In this document: in pieces, positions 37,092 to 48,419 of the stretch
Layout of the letters: every line of letters begins with the position of its first letter
Numbering within the stretch: position 1 is the first letter of the stretch
Assembly: GCA_036785705.1 (NCBI GenBank)
Contig: JAWUZG010000029.1
Location: 15,205,501-15,269,500, forward strand
DNA: 64,000 bases
DNA from: Acanthornis magna
Lineage: Eukaryota > Chordata > Aves > Passeriformes > Acanthizidae
Direction of reading: 5' to 3'
Translations under genes and position numbers: made by a program
The notes under the pieces: model-generated
Told to the model about the DNA's origin: nothing
The model's database searches: none
What the model saw: only the letters and a program-made list of their open reading frames with translations

Positions 37092-37396
37092 TCAGGGTCT
37101 CAATACTTTCATCATAAAAAATTTCTTCCTTTTATCTAATTTGAAGCTACCCTTTCTTAGTTTAAAACCATTATCTGTTGTCCTATTGCTACAGACTCTG
37201 CTAAAAAGTTTGTTCCCATCTTTCTCAGAAGCTCCATTTAAGTACTGAAGAGCTGCAATAAGGTCTTCCCAGAGACTTTTCCTCTCCAGGCTTAACAACC
37301 TCAACCTTCTCAGCCTTTCCTCACAGGAGAAGTGTCCCAGCCCTGTGATTACATTTTTATCCCTCTTCTGGACCCAATCCAACAGGCCTATGCCTA
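37092..37396 (-). pseudogene. CR1 ORF2 C-terminal remnant
   Basis: About 100 codons remain in one uninterrupted frame on the minus strand, reading LLDWVQKR..., then FSCEERLRRLRLLSLERK..., LIAALQYLNG, KLFSRVCSNRT and FKLDKRKKFFM. This is the region of CR1 ORF2 beyond the reverse transcriptase. The frame runs on through non-CR1 sequence to 37481, where the first ATG lies, so that start is fortuitous. The frame ends shortly after KKFFM, at the internal deletion, losing the last part of the ORF2 C-terminus. An open frame in a dead fragment need not imply function. Confidence 0.88.
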
Positions 37397-38852
37397 GCAT
37401 TTTAAGGTAAAGCACAAATCTGAATTGCCAGAAAGAACAAACATAGGAGAGACATATTAGCACTATAAAGGACAAATTCACCTGAAAATGGTGAGGTGTG
37501 GGACTAAGCAGTCATCATCTCCTTCTGCTGTGCAAAGGGACACCTCTGCAATCCCACAGTCAGTACCGAACATCACTATAACACAATTAACTCCAAAAGT
37601 AAAGGATAAATTTGTGCCTCGGTATTTTAATTATGAAAAATGTCAAGTTCTGGTCTTATTAGTCTTGATGTAAAATTATAATAATGTAATTGATTAAAGT
37701 AGAATTTTCTGGATTAAAACCAGCATAAGAGTATAATTTGCATTGTGTTGATCAGTTGATTGCACACCATGTGTAATTACCCACTGAGCTGCAGTTACCA
37801 TCTTCTTGAGTGTTCAGATGCATTTCGTGAAGAATCTGAAGGACTGTTTCAAAACTGCAGCAATGTTATCTATGGATAAGTCTGTGACTTACTCTTAGAA
37901 AAAAAAGATGCAATTTTACTGTTCCCCTTTACATAAAGATAATAATAAGTTTGTTGGCAATCAGCTCATGTTGTTGAACTATGAACATCAGAACAAAACA
38001 CAGGTTGGAATCGCTACATGCCCGGAGTAGAGGTACAGCAGGTAAACTAGACTAGCTCACATTCAGCCTTGGAATTCAAAGCACTATTAAGAACTCAGGG
38101 GAGAAAAAAATACATTTTAATAAACTATTTAAATTTTCCCACTGAAATTTATTATGTTGGAAGACCACTGTTCCTCCAACAGTGATAGCACAGCTTTCTT
38201 GGTTGATAAAGCTGGAGATTTAAGCTAACAAATATTTTCTGCAGATAGAAATCTGAACAGGTGATGACTAGGTTCCACACCAGCAGAAAATATTTTATTT
38301 CCATTTTTATTTACCTTCATCATCAGTTTCTATAATCTATATGATACTTACTTGACATTTTAGTAAAAATTATTTAACAACACAACAGACTCTCCCCCAG
38401 CATTAAATAGTAACAATAATATTAATATTTAAATGATTAAATAATCTGATTTGTAAATAACACCATTCTTCTTAAATTTCTGCCATTTATTCAGAGTTTA
38501 CGACTGAGGGTAAAAATACAGGAGAACACTGTACTGTTGAGAAATTTACAAAACAACAAGGAAGGAGAGCATGAATTTCCATTTGTCCACAACTCAATTT
38601 ATGATATTAAGCATCAATAAACAAAGTGATACAGAGTTTGAAAGAAACTGTACAAAAGGGAGATAAAGAAATATATCATGTGCATAGCCTATTTAACTTG
38701 AGGTTGTTTTTCCCTTAAAGAAAGCATGTGCAAAATAGAAGAGAATCAGAATTTGCTAGAGGAAATGTATAGCAACTTACAATGTCCATTATTAAGAGAA
38801 TTATTATTTGTCTAGAGAGATGGTAGATTTTCATTACATAATGCCTGTTATC
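37397..38852. other. Unassigned AT-rich DNA
   Basis: No recognised gene, RNA or transposon. Sequence is AT-rich with short AAT-type runs near 38405-38440. It ends at the ERVL-type LTR insertion site. Confidence 0.65.
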
Positions 38853-38857
38853 CAGTT
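38853..38857. repeat. Target-site duplication, left copy (CAGTT)
   Basis: The five bases CAGTT directly precede the TG that opens the solo LTR, and the same five bases directly follow its closing CA. A 5-bp duplication is the usual size for ERVL-type integrations. Confidence 0.88.
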
Positions 38858-39131
38858 TGTTGGAGGTTGGGGGGGGGGGAAGTGGAATTTTTCCCATTCT
38901 GTTGCTAGGCAAGTAACGATCGGTACTTAGAGGACATTTTACTCTCACAAAAGAGACAAAGACTTTTTGGCTGGGCGGGCACGGGAACAAGAGATGGCAA
39001 GACTTGATAACGACACACGGACTCGCTCACAAGTCTCGGAGGAGACAGCAGTGGAAGAAACGGCTCTCCGTTTTTTTTTGGCTGCGACTGCAGGAAAAGA
39101 AAAGCCCGGCTTTGCACTAGTTTTTCTCTAC

Positions 39132-39140
39132 CTGGTGAGT
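39132..39140 (+). promoter_or_regulatory. Splice-donor-like site within the LTR
   Basis: CTG followed by GTGAGT is close to the vertebrate 5' splice-site consensus. It lies in the G+C-rich part of the LTR, where an LTR-driven transcript could be spliced into flanking sequence. No transcript evidence is available, and the transcription start is not identifiable. Confidence 0.35.
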
Positions 39141-39663
39141 GAGTGCTCGGGGCACGAGACTCCAATCATCTCTTCCCCTCCGGGAGGGTGCATCTCCCAG
39201 CTGCACTGCAGCGGAACGGGACCCCCGCCTGCCACCACCCCGCGCCCTGCCTGCTGCCGTCCCCCCCACCCTGCCTGCCCCAACTGCGGAGTTTCCTGCC
39301 GCCTCCTCTGCTGGCTGGCCCGGGTGGGCTGACCCGGCCGCTCCATCTCCCTGCTCTGTGCTCTCTGCTGCGCCCCCCGTCCATCTGCGCTCCACCCTGC
39401 TCCAGCCCGTCGGCCATTACGTGCGTGACACAGATCCAACCTCGCGCCACAGCGCCATCTGCAGCTTCCCGAGAGTCATCGCACCTGCCCTGCTGGTCTA
39501 GGAGCCCAACAGCGCCCCTGCTGGCCGTGACCGTGACTGCACCAACCGGGAAAGTGCCTGACAGCCCAGGGACATTTGCCACCGAGTTTTTTGGTTTTGT
39601 TTACTGTTTTTTTACCTTGTTTACTGTTTTTTGTTACTGATTGTTTACCTCAGTATAGATACT

Positions 39664-39669
39664 AGTAAA
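39664..39669 (+). promoter_or_regulatory. AGTAAA poly(A)-signal variant in the LTR
   Basis: AGTAAA, a known variant poly(A) signal, sits upstream of a T-rich and then conserved GCCTGAGAGCCC block in the 3' third of the LTR. That is where a retroviral R/U5 boundary would be expected if the LTR reads on the plus strand. Function is inferred from position only. Confidence 0.4.
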
Positions 39670-39815
39670 AAAACTCTTATTCCTTTTCCCATACCTTTGC
39701 CTGAGAGCCCTTGATTCTAAAGTTATAATAATTCGGAGGGAAGGGGATTCACATTCTCTGTTCTAAGGAAGGTTCCCACCTTCCTAAGCAGTCACCTGTC
39801 TATCAAACGAAGACA

Positions 39816-39820
39816 CAGTT
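39816..39820. repeat. Target-site duplication, right copy (CAGTT)
   Basis: Identical to the five bases immediately left of the LTR. A perfect match suggests the insertion is not extremely old, since neither copy has mutated, although five bases carry little dating power. Confidence 0.88.
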
Positions 39821-42800
39821 TTAGGATGCTTTAGATGCACCCTAATATACACCTGAGAAGCAAGATGATCTGTGAGGCACACAATCACCTAGAGAGGAAT
39901 GCATATTCTGATGATCCTTTCAGTACTTAATTGCAACACCTTTGAAAACAAATCAATTGTATTGGTTTTGCTTTCATTGTAAAAACAAGGGGAACATATT
40001 TTTTTGGGAAAAAAAAACAAAACAAGTTGGATTCAAGCAATTTCTAAGAATAATATGCTAAACAATAAGTGATACACTGTCACTGGTGGTCAATCACAGC
40101 AATCTGGTGAGTCCAGTAAGAGAATTTTTAACGACTGTTCAAAGCACACTAAAGCTAACATGCCTAGATACCAAATGCAGTTGACCAGATACACACTGAT
40201 ATCATCTGTGGTTTTAGCAGGAGAATTGCTGAAAAGCTGCCTGCCATTAAGCACATATCTGGGAGATTAAATAATGAGCAACATTAGGAATTCTGAAAAG
40301 TCTCTATGATCACACATAAAGATTTCATTCAGAACATTGCCCCAGCCTGAGGGTCACATGAGAACAGCCAGAGCTGAAGTTTCAGTGGAAGAATAAAGCC
40401 ACAAATTTTTCCATTTCTAAGTTGACATTCAAACTAGTCACACACATATTCATATATTATTTCATTCATCACAGATGAGTGAAAAGTTAGAGGTATAAAT
40501 CATAGAGAATGGAAATTTTCCCATAATCTTCAACAAGGCAACAACTTTATCTAAAACAGTACTTGCCTTTACGGTTACATTTTGAATACAGGTTTACATT
40601 TACAAAGCCAAAAGAAAGCTAAAAGAATATGATTATGAAATTTTACAGTCAAACTTATGAGGTTAAACTCCATCATTGTTTGGGTTCTCTACTCAACCAC
40701 GAATTCACTTCACTTGTGTATATAAATTATGCAATTTCTAATTGACTGCCTTTGCCCCCTCTCCCTCCCAGAAACTCTGTACCATTGATATATGTAATAA
40801 ATAAAAAGTTATTAATGAACAGCTGGTCAATATTTGCTGCAAACTGTTAAAACCTATGGCAAACCTATTAAATCTGTTCATTTGTCTTGAACTTTCTATG
40901 GCACTTCTCAGAACAGAGGACTGTTTCACAAAACTTAATCAATCTTTGAAACAGCCAGCAAAATGAAAGATGATATCACTCCATTTTACAAATAGTTGAC
41001 TGAGGCATAGACAGACTAAGGAAAAAAATCCTATTAATTTTCACACCGAACTTGATAACTCTAGTGAATGATTTTTCAGAAGGTGATTGCTATACAGTAC
41101 TTCATCCATTCAAACTAACATTCCCATTGGCTTCAGTTATAAGTGCTCAGCATTTCTGCCAGACATTTCTACAGAAATTTCTAGCTCTTACTCTGAAAAA
41201 TGAGAATTGCATTTATTAGCCATTTGCAAGACGTATGGCTTGAATAACTACCTAGTGTTACAAAGGAGTACAAAGGCAATAAGAAAATCCTCAGGGCAAT
41301 AATTAGATCCAGTATCCACCATTCTGTCCACGACATAATAACTTTCAAGAAAGACAGAAGCTCTATGACAACGGCTCTCTTTTACTTCCATCATAGAATG
41401 GCTATTCTCCACTTTGTGGGAGAGCTGTTTTTAATTGTTCAGAACAATAGAAGAAAACAAAATAACTGACCAACCAAAAATCTGCCTTAGGGTGACTAGG
41501 TGGGAATACTCACATTACGTATACAACAAATTTATTGATTAGATGTCTTGCCAAAGACAAGTTCAGCCAAGTCAGAAAGAAGACAATACAATGAACCTAA
41601 AGACCTTCCAAGTGTCCAAACTTTCACTAAAATACATATGGTGAGACAGAATGATTGTATTTTGACAAATAAAAATCTGGCAAACAGGATATAGCTATTT
41701 GCACTATAAAATGTACTGAAGATATAGCAGAGGGATCAGAAAATCAAAGGCTGCCTTCAATGGAGATTTCCTGACAACAGAGGAACCATAAGTCTCTCAA
41801 GTCTCGTAGTCCATTCAGAGCTCAGAACGAAAGTGAACTTCTGGATACAATCCTTCTGCACATTCACCGCAATTCTGCTATTGCCTTCCTACTCCTGATT
41901 TATCTGAATACGCCATGCAGGCTCTCTCAGCAGGCAATCTGCACATCCTCAGCTACCTGTTTTCCCAGTTAGCTGCCAAACAGCTGCCCCTTATCTTTTT
42001 TCCTAGCTATTCACTAGCTTTAGCCCCAAAATGCCTGCTCTTCCTCATTTCTTCTTAATTTAAATAGTTGATCTCTCTAAATTATCTTCTCTAGCCTGTT
42101 TTTTTTTTCCTTTTATATCTGGTCCAGATCTCCTGTCCTGAATGTCTCTCTAAACTCAGATTTCTGTCTGTCCCTTTTGCTTTTAAGCAATGAGCTTGCG
42201 GCTCTCTGCACACATCCATGTCATGTTTGAGCAGTGCTGAAAGCACCTAAAAGTTCTAGTACACCCAAGGGGAATCAAATGGTCACAGAAGGAGTTACTA
42301 TTACTCACTTTTGTTGATTTATTCTCATTCTTCTTCATATTTTACAAAATTTTCAGGATATTTACCTTATTTTAAGATATTTTAAACTGAAATAAATATC
42401 TTCCCCACTTCAATATCCCTGTGAGGCATGGTTCTTAGCTTCCTGTTCTCCAAGTATGTAGTTCATAACTCTTGTGTTTCAGGGGTATATACACAAGAAC
42501 CAATGTTACTTTCTTTTTTTAATGCTTTATAGAAAATCATATTTGGGAAGGTAGATGAGTGGATAATGATTTTACATTTGTGGCAAATACTTACTTTACT
42601 CAATCCGATTCAACTTAAGTAATTGCTCCTGTTTTTACAGGCCCCCATTAATAACAGCTTCTAGCCAATGAAGTTAAAGAAATACCTAAGATGTACAATA
42701 AAAAATTAATATATGGACTCCTTTAAAATCCAGAGGGAAAAAAATCTCTTTCAAAAAGCATCTGACATTTCTAATTTACGTTAGTTCTTCCTATCTGTAA

Positions 42801-44920
42801 TAACACAATTTGTAAGGAGTCTACATTAAAGCATTGCTGGAGCACATAACTGGAGGATAAGTTAATTAGGGGTTGTGTTTTAATAAAATATGCTATTCAA
42901 AGAGTCTCCTATTTACCTGTTTAAACACCATTAAATAAAAGAAAAAAGCCTATCAAAAGGAAAGCTAACAATAAATGAAAAAAGTGGGAAAGACAGCAGG
43001 TTCTGAAAGAAAACAATGGAAAATTTCTAAGCACCGATGACAGCTGCATCCAGGTGAGAACTGTCTTTCTTTTAATGTCTCAGTGGGACTAAAAGCACTC
43101 TGCAATTCCTGAGTTAAAAAAAAAAAACAAACCCAACAAAAACCCAGCATAAGTAACAAGATTGAGACAGAGTATTTAATGCAGCTTAATGTAATGAATA
43201 GGAATTATAGGATTGCAGCCGCTCACCACTATTACACTAGCAAGTTTTACTTAAAAGAAAATAAAGGAAGCTCAATATTATAAAGAGATGAATTCAGAGG
43301 GGCTAAAGAGAGAGTGAAGTCTTGGCTGTTGTGCAGACGAGAGAAATAGGCTGCATCATCCTACAGACAGCAGATACACTGTGTGGACAGTGCACAGTGA
43401 GAGACTTACTCAAGACTATAAGCTTCTTACCTCGAGAAGCAATGAGGTAGGTTAGGGACATTATGGGAATGCCATCTTCACCACACAAGCAATGTGCACT
43501 TAAAACTTAGAGGGTGCCTGTCAATGAATTTGTTCTCAAGCTGGGAATGTCACTGCTCCACACTATCTTCTCCTGTCATTCCATCCCTGCCAGTATGAAG
43601 AACTCAGTAACAGTCATAAATTTGCATTCTGTATTCTTTATCAGCACATCACCTTTCTCATATAATAGCAACACTGAAAAAATAATCAACCAACTTTTTT
43701 TCAAAAAGTCAAGGTGAAAAAAATCCTTAATTCAGTCCTTCTCCTGCGCTAGCTTTTGTACAGGCTAAAATTTATAGCAGTGTAAGATGTGAACAATAAC
43801 ACAAATAATATGGGCTTTCACTTGGCAAAGTGTGTATATTTACAGAAAGGAAAGTGTGCTTTAGTTCAGCCTTGTGCTGTGACAGGAATCAGTGCCCCCA
43901 TCAACCTTTGGTGCACTTGTCTCACTAAAACTAAAGGCAAGCATGAGCAGAAATTGAAGGCAACATATGGCTCTTTGCACAGATTTACAATTTTCTACTC
44001 AGCACATTGGTAGTGTATTTTGTCTCCAAAAGAAGCCTGAATAGGGAGAAATGTAATAAGGAGCACAGGAGATAGAAATATCTGTAATACAAATTTTTCA
44101 CCAATCTCAGTGGAGAATGAAAAAGAAAAAACAAACACAGAAACAGAGAAAACATTCTGCAGCTGGTTAAACTGGGGGAATTCTTTCCATTAAATTATCC
44201 TAATGATTTCCACATACAATTTATTGAGTACACAGCTCAAGTAGATGGATATTTAAGAAAAGATGCATAGTGATCATTTGAAATGACAACCACATTTAAC
44301 ATTATCAAGAATTACCTGGAAAACCATTTGCCACAGTCATCTTTTGCATCTGGCTGTCTAATGGTGCTTTTAATGAAAGAGACAAGCATAACTTAACTAA
44401 TTACTTAGAGATATTGAAATCCGTCATGTCAGTAACTTCTTAGCACACATATTCTTGGACCTTCAGCCTTTTTCCTATAGAGTGGAAAAAATTAGAATTA
44501 GGCAGCATTCAAAGTTATGAAATATGAGGTCATATTGTGACAAAGTATACCACTCAAGAATGAAAGCAATTTTAATTAAAAATTCATCTCATTTGGAGGA
44601 GCAACTTTCTGTCATTAAAAATTGGAGATTTCACTGAGCAGGATTTTAGTTAGTTGAGTTAGAAGGCATTAATCAAGACATTGATTAGCTCAAAACATAA
44701 AATGAATGTTCCTGGTTTTGTACCATCATTCCTGCCCCTGCAACATGAGGGACAGAGTTCATGTTTTTCTTTCTCCTCCCAAATATTCTCCATATGTAAC
44801 TCCAAAATTCTTCTAGGGTTCTATGACTGCTTTTCAGTAGAGGAAAAGTCAATTCAACAAACACCTTTTGACAATTTTACCTGGGCCTTGCTCTTAGACA
44901 TCAGTTAACATATATCCATT
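39821..44920. other. Unassigned AT-rich DNA
   Basis: No gene or recognisable element. Open frames are 75 codons or fewer. An A13-type run followed by A/C-rich units occurs near 43117-43150. The rest is featureless to the eye. Confidence 0.65.
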
Positions 44921-45800
44921 GAATCACAGCACCAGAGAATAGTTGAGGCTGGAAGGGACCTCTGGAGTTATTCTGCTTGTTCAAAGCAGGATAAGTTGAA
45001 ACAGGTTACTCAGGGCTGTGTTCAGTCATATTTTGTAGATCTCCAAGGTGAGAGACTCCAAAACCTCTTTGAGCATCCTGTGCCAATGTTTGAGCCTGCA
45101 TAATACAAATATGTTTTCCTTGTATTTAAACAGAATTCCCTGCATTTTAGTTTGGGCTTTCTTGGCCTTTCACTGTGTACCACTGACAATAGTCCGTATT
45201 TGTCCTCTTTGTACCCTCCCATCAGGAATTTATACACCCTGAAAAGATCTTCACTGCAGATTAAGGGTGAACAGTCTTGGCCCTCTCAGACTCCCCTCAT
45301 CTGAAACATGCTCCATTTCCTAATCACCTCAGCAGCCCTTTGCTGAACTTGCTCCAGGAGATCCATGATTGGCCAGCACTGGACACAGCACTCCTGATGT
45401 GGTATCATCAGTGCTGAGTAAGGAGGAAAGACCTCCACCTTTGCCCTGCTGGCTCTTTCTACCACATCCTTCGTTACCATTTGCCTATTTTGCTGCAAGG
45501 ACACATTGCTTTTCAGCTTGTCCACGAGGACTTACTAGGGTTTTGTGTAAAGCTGCTTTCCAGCATGTACTGGTGCATGGGATTAGTCCCCTGCAGGTGC
45601 AGGGCTTGGAATTTCCCTTTACTGAACATCATCAGATTCCTGTTGGATCACTTCTGCCTCCTGTCAAGCACAAAAACCTGGTGTATCAGCCACACCTCCC
45701 AGTCTTGTGCTGCTGTGTATGCATTGTGTCCCATCATCTAGGTCATTAATGAAGCTGTTAAACAGAATTGGACCCTGGACAAACACCTGGGAAATATCAA
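44921..45800 (-). mobile_element. CR1 LINE fragment, older copy, about 0.9 kb
   Basis: The plus-strand left end (GAATCACAGCACCAGAGAAT, then gaggctggaagggacctctgg) is the complement of a CR1 3' end. To its right lie the complement of the 3' untranslated region, then of the ORF2 C-terminal half (KYLMGG-type and PPYSALMIPHQECCVQCW segments). The right limit is near 45800, inside the reverse-transcriptase region: the complement of a FINDLDD-like stretch is recognisable around 45740-45765. Many substitutions and small indels break the frame, so this copy looks older than the one at 32318-33753. Confidence 0.92.
45022..45525 (-). pseudogene. CR1 ORF2 C-terminal remnant, two broken frames
   Basis: The upstream piece (45525-45286) reads PPYSALMIPHQECCVQCW and LLEQVQQRAAEVIRK, matching the CR1 ORF2 segment after the palm domain. 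The downstream piece (45237-45022) is in another frame and reads YKFLMGGYKEDKYGLLSVV then FCLNTRKTYLYY, matching the ORF2 C-terminus. The two are separated by a frame change near 45240-45285. It is non-functional. Confidence 0.88.
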
Positions 45801-48402
45801 GTAACACTCAAGGAACGTTACATGCTTTTGTATGTATAGATACTCTAGACAATTTGCTTACAATATTCAGATGCACAAAAATACCTGAGTCACCAAAAAT
45901 TTCTAGAAAATGTGCACAGAAATAATCCAGTAAGAATACTACTGAAGAGAAACAAGGAGAAACATTTTATACAATTTTTCTAAAAAAGCCTAAAAGCCTG
46001 GTTTATCACCATTATTAATACAAAGAAATAGGGACAAAAATATTATTTATTGACAATGATAGCTTATTTAGTTTCTGTCATTCATATTGGCATTACTGGT
46101 TCCAGAGTCATTACTGAGGACCTATTTTTCTCTGTTTAAAGAACAGTTCAAGGACAGGTTTGCCAATTCCAGGCAACTTATTTTTGTATCACAGCTTGCC
46201 CTCTAGTCAGAGCTGTGCTAGGGAACACATATCTTTGCAATCGCCAGCCTTAACTACATCATAGCTACTGAAGTCTATGAAACTACATTCCTCATTCAAT
46301 CAGGTTTATTCACTGCATGGTGCTCCCACAGGGCTGCAGAGATGTTTGTCCTTCACAGCAAACTCTGTGACATTAGACCTTCATCTTTGACTCACAAAGT
46401 GGGATTCTGCATGATCACAAGCGTGCACTGCAACTGGTTCCATTCAAAAGATCCAAGCAGAGCCCATAAATCTAAACATACAAGTTTTCACAGGTAGTTA
46501 TTTATCTTTACAGAAGTACAAAACGCCCCGCAAACACACTTTTCTGCAATTGTTGGGTCAGCTTACTGACTACATATTTTTTCTTGCTCAAAGGATCAGA
46601 CATTTGTCCTTTACAATCTTTTGGGAGAAACAAAATTTAGCCTTTCAATTTTCAAGAATTCTGAGCAATTGTGTTCCATTACCAAGGACATCTTCTTTTG
46701 AAATTCTGAAGCAGGCAACAATGACAGCAATTATACATTTTATTTTACAATGCCAGCTTTATGCCTTACTGTCTTCTTTCAGTAAAATGATGGGTTTGAT
46801 TGTTTGAAAAATCTTTAAATGCTTTGTGGCTAATTCTGATTCTGAATACTAATGCACAGCCAAGTGCAGCAAACAAAAATGATAGGTGAAAACTAGTAGT
46901 TTTCCTTCTCAGGTGTAGCAAGCTTTTATTATACTAGTAGATAAAAGGATTTAAGAAATTGACAATAAAATAAGACTACATACTCATCAAAACAGATTGC
47001 AATATTAGCTCAAATAATTTAGCTTTAACTACCTGATTTCTAAAATGTTATTTCTTAAGAACTGCTACTGGCAAAAAAATTATCCAGGACAACAATAAGA
47101 AAATACCTTTCTAAAAGCAGCAGGAAATTAATAAAGTTTTTGTTTGTATTTTCTATTTAAATGCAACTCCACAAAAGAACTTGACCACAGTACATAAATT
47201 AATTTAATGACAAACAGGTTTTTCATCAAAGAAAACAGATTTTCCAACTTTCTCAGAATCCTTTTTCTTTATAAAATGAGGGGATTGCTGTCCTGAAATA
47301 TGCTGAGCCCATGCAGTTGTCAAATAGACCTTGGAGTTCACCACCTTAGAGGAGGGTCTCAATTGGTTTCATACAATGTAATATTACTCATGTTCCTGAC
47401 CTCATCTGTCAGTATTAACCACTATCACCCTCCACTCTCACTGTGAGAGCAAAAGATCTAGCCAAAAATTCATGAGAACTAAGTAAAGCACTAGTGTTTT
47501 AAATAATGTACATATGTCCAAAGCCAGCAGCCAATTTTCTAAAGTAAGGGTTGGGGCTCGGAGGTATTAATATGAAACAAGAAAATAATGGAAAAAAAAT
47601 ACTCTTTGCCTGGAAAGTGTAAAGTGAATTTGCACCATATGCATTTTCTGACCTCTTAAGAAGGTTAAACTGAGAGTGACCAGCATGGTAATATATATCA
47701 GATCTTTTCCATATCTCAAAAAGACCATCATTCACATTTTAAAAAACTCTTGACATGAAACAATGATACTAAAACCAAACCAAACCCTCAGTTTTAATCA
47801 GCTTTTTTTTTAGCATGTGAAGATAAACTGAGTCTGGAAGAAAAAAGAAAATAAATTTAAAAAGTGGAGAGGGGGAGGTGGGAAACCAAGGGAAGAGGGA
47901 GCAAGCTGAAAAGTTCACAAATCTGCATCTCTAGACAAAATCACTTTCTAAAACTGAAAGCAATAAATGGCTATTAATACCCCAGTGAGAAGTAGCTGGA
48001 GAAGTATGTATTTATGCAGAATGAGAGGAGCAATTTAGTGGTGGGCCAGTGTCTTTTGTCAAACTTTCCCTGCATAAATTCTCAAACAGAAATACAAGTT
48101 TTTAAAACCAAATGAAATGAAATTAAACTTTATAACTGAGACCAGCTTCTGGATTGAAACAACACAGACCAAATACTAGAAGTTAACTAATTGAACACTT
48201 CCAGCTGAAGAGAGACAGTGAAAAGAAAGTTTTATATGGCACTGATCAGATTCTAAAATGCTTGTCAAAACAGGTCCCAAATATGCAAGAAGGAGGATAA
48301 TTGATCTTAAATCTAAGATTATCACTGCCGACAGCCTCATTCCTCTGGATTCACTGAAGTCACTTGTAGAGTTGGTCACTAAGTACAAGTTCTTATATAC
48401 TC

Positions 48403-48419
48403 AAAAAAAAAAAAAAAAA
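48403..48419. repeat. A17 homopolymer with AAAAG extension
   Basis: A run of 17 A followed by GAAAAGAAAAG. It may be a degenerate poly(A) tail, but no retroposon body is visible upstream. Confidence 0.88.

Larger units (their letters stand above)
37033..37396 (-). mobile_element. CR1 LINE fragment with internal deletion
   Basis: On the plus strand the left edge (37033-37062) has ATAGAATA/ATCATAGAATA units, the complement of the CR1 terminal repeat. The usual 3' untranslated region (the ggaagggacc block) is missing: 20-40 bp later the sequence is already complementary to the ORF2 C-terminal region (RC reads FSCEERLRRLRLLSLERK). About 150-300 bp typical of the family are therefore absent, and the join is occupied by a GTCTCAATA/TATTGAGAC hairpin (37063-37083). 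Similarity ends near 37396, giving a 5'-truncated copy. Confidence 0.9.
38858..39815 (+). mobile_element. Solo LTR of an ERVL-type endogenous retrovirus
   Basis: This 958-bp block opens with TGTTGGAGG, closes with GAAGACA, and is flanked by perfect CAGTT duplications, which is diagnostic of an LTR insertion. It is much richer in G+C than its surroundings, including a partial GC box (GGGCGGG, 38973-38979), a strong splice-donor match (CTG|GTGAGT, 39132-39140) and an AGTAAA poly(A)-signal variant (39664-39669). The last 150 bp (GCCTGAGAGCCC..., TTATAATAATTCGGAGGG..., CACCTGTC...) recall ERVL-like LTRs of passerines and suggest plus orientation. No gag, pol or env sequence adjoins it, so the provirus was lost by recombination between two LTRs. 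Long open frames inside it (up to 165 codons, in several frames) come from low stop frequency in G+C-rich DNA and are not genes. Confidence 0.92.

Noticed and set aside
39139..39640. Open frames of 120-165 codons, plus and minus, around 39.1-39.6 kb
   Set aside because: They overlap in several frames on both strands inside a G+C-rich solo LTR and show no domain. LTRs of this kind are non-coding.
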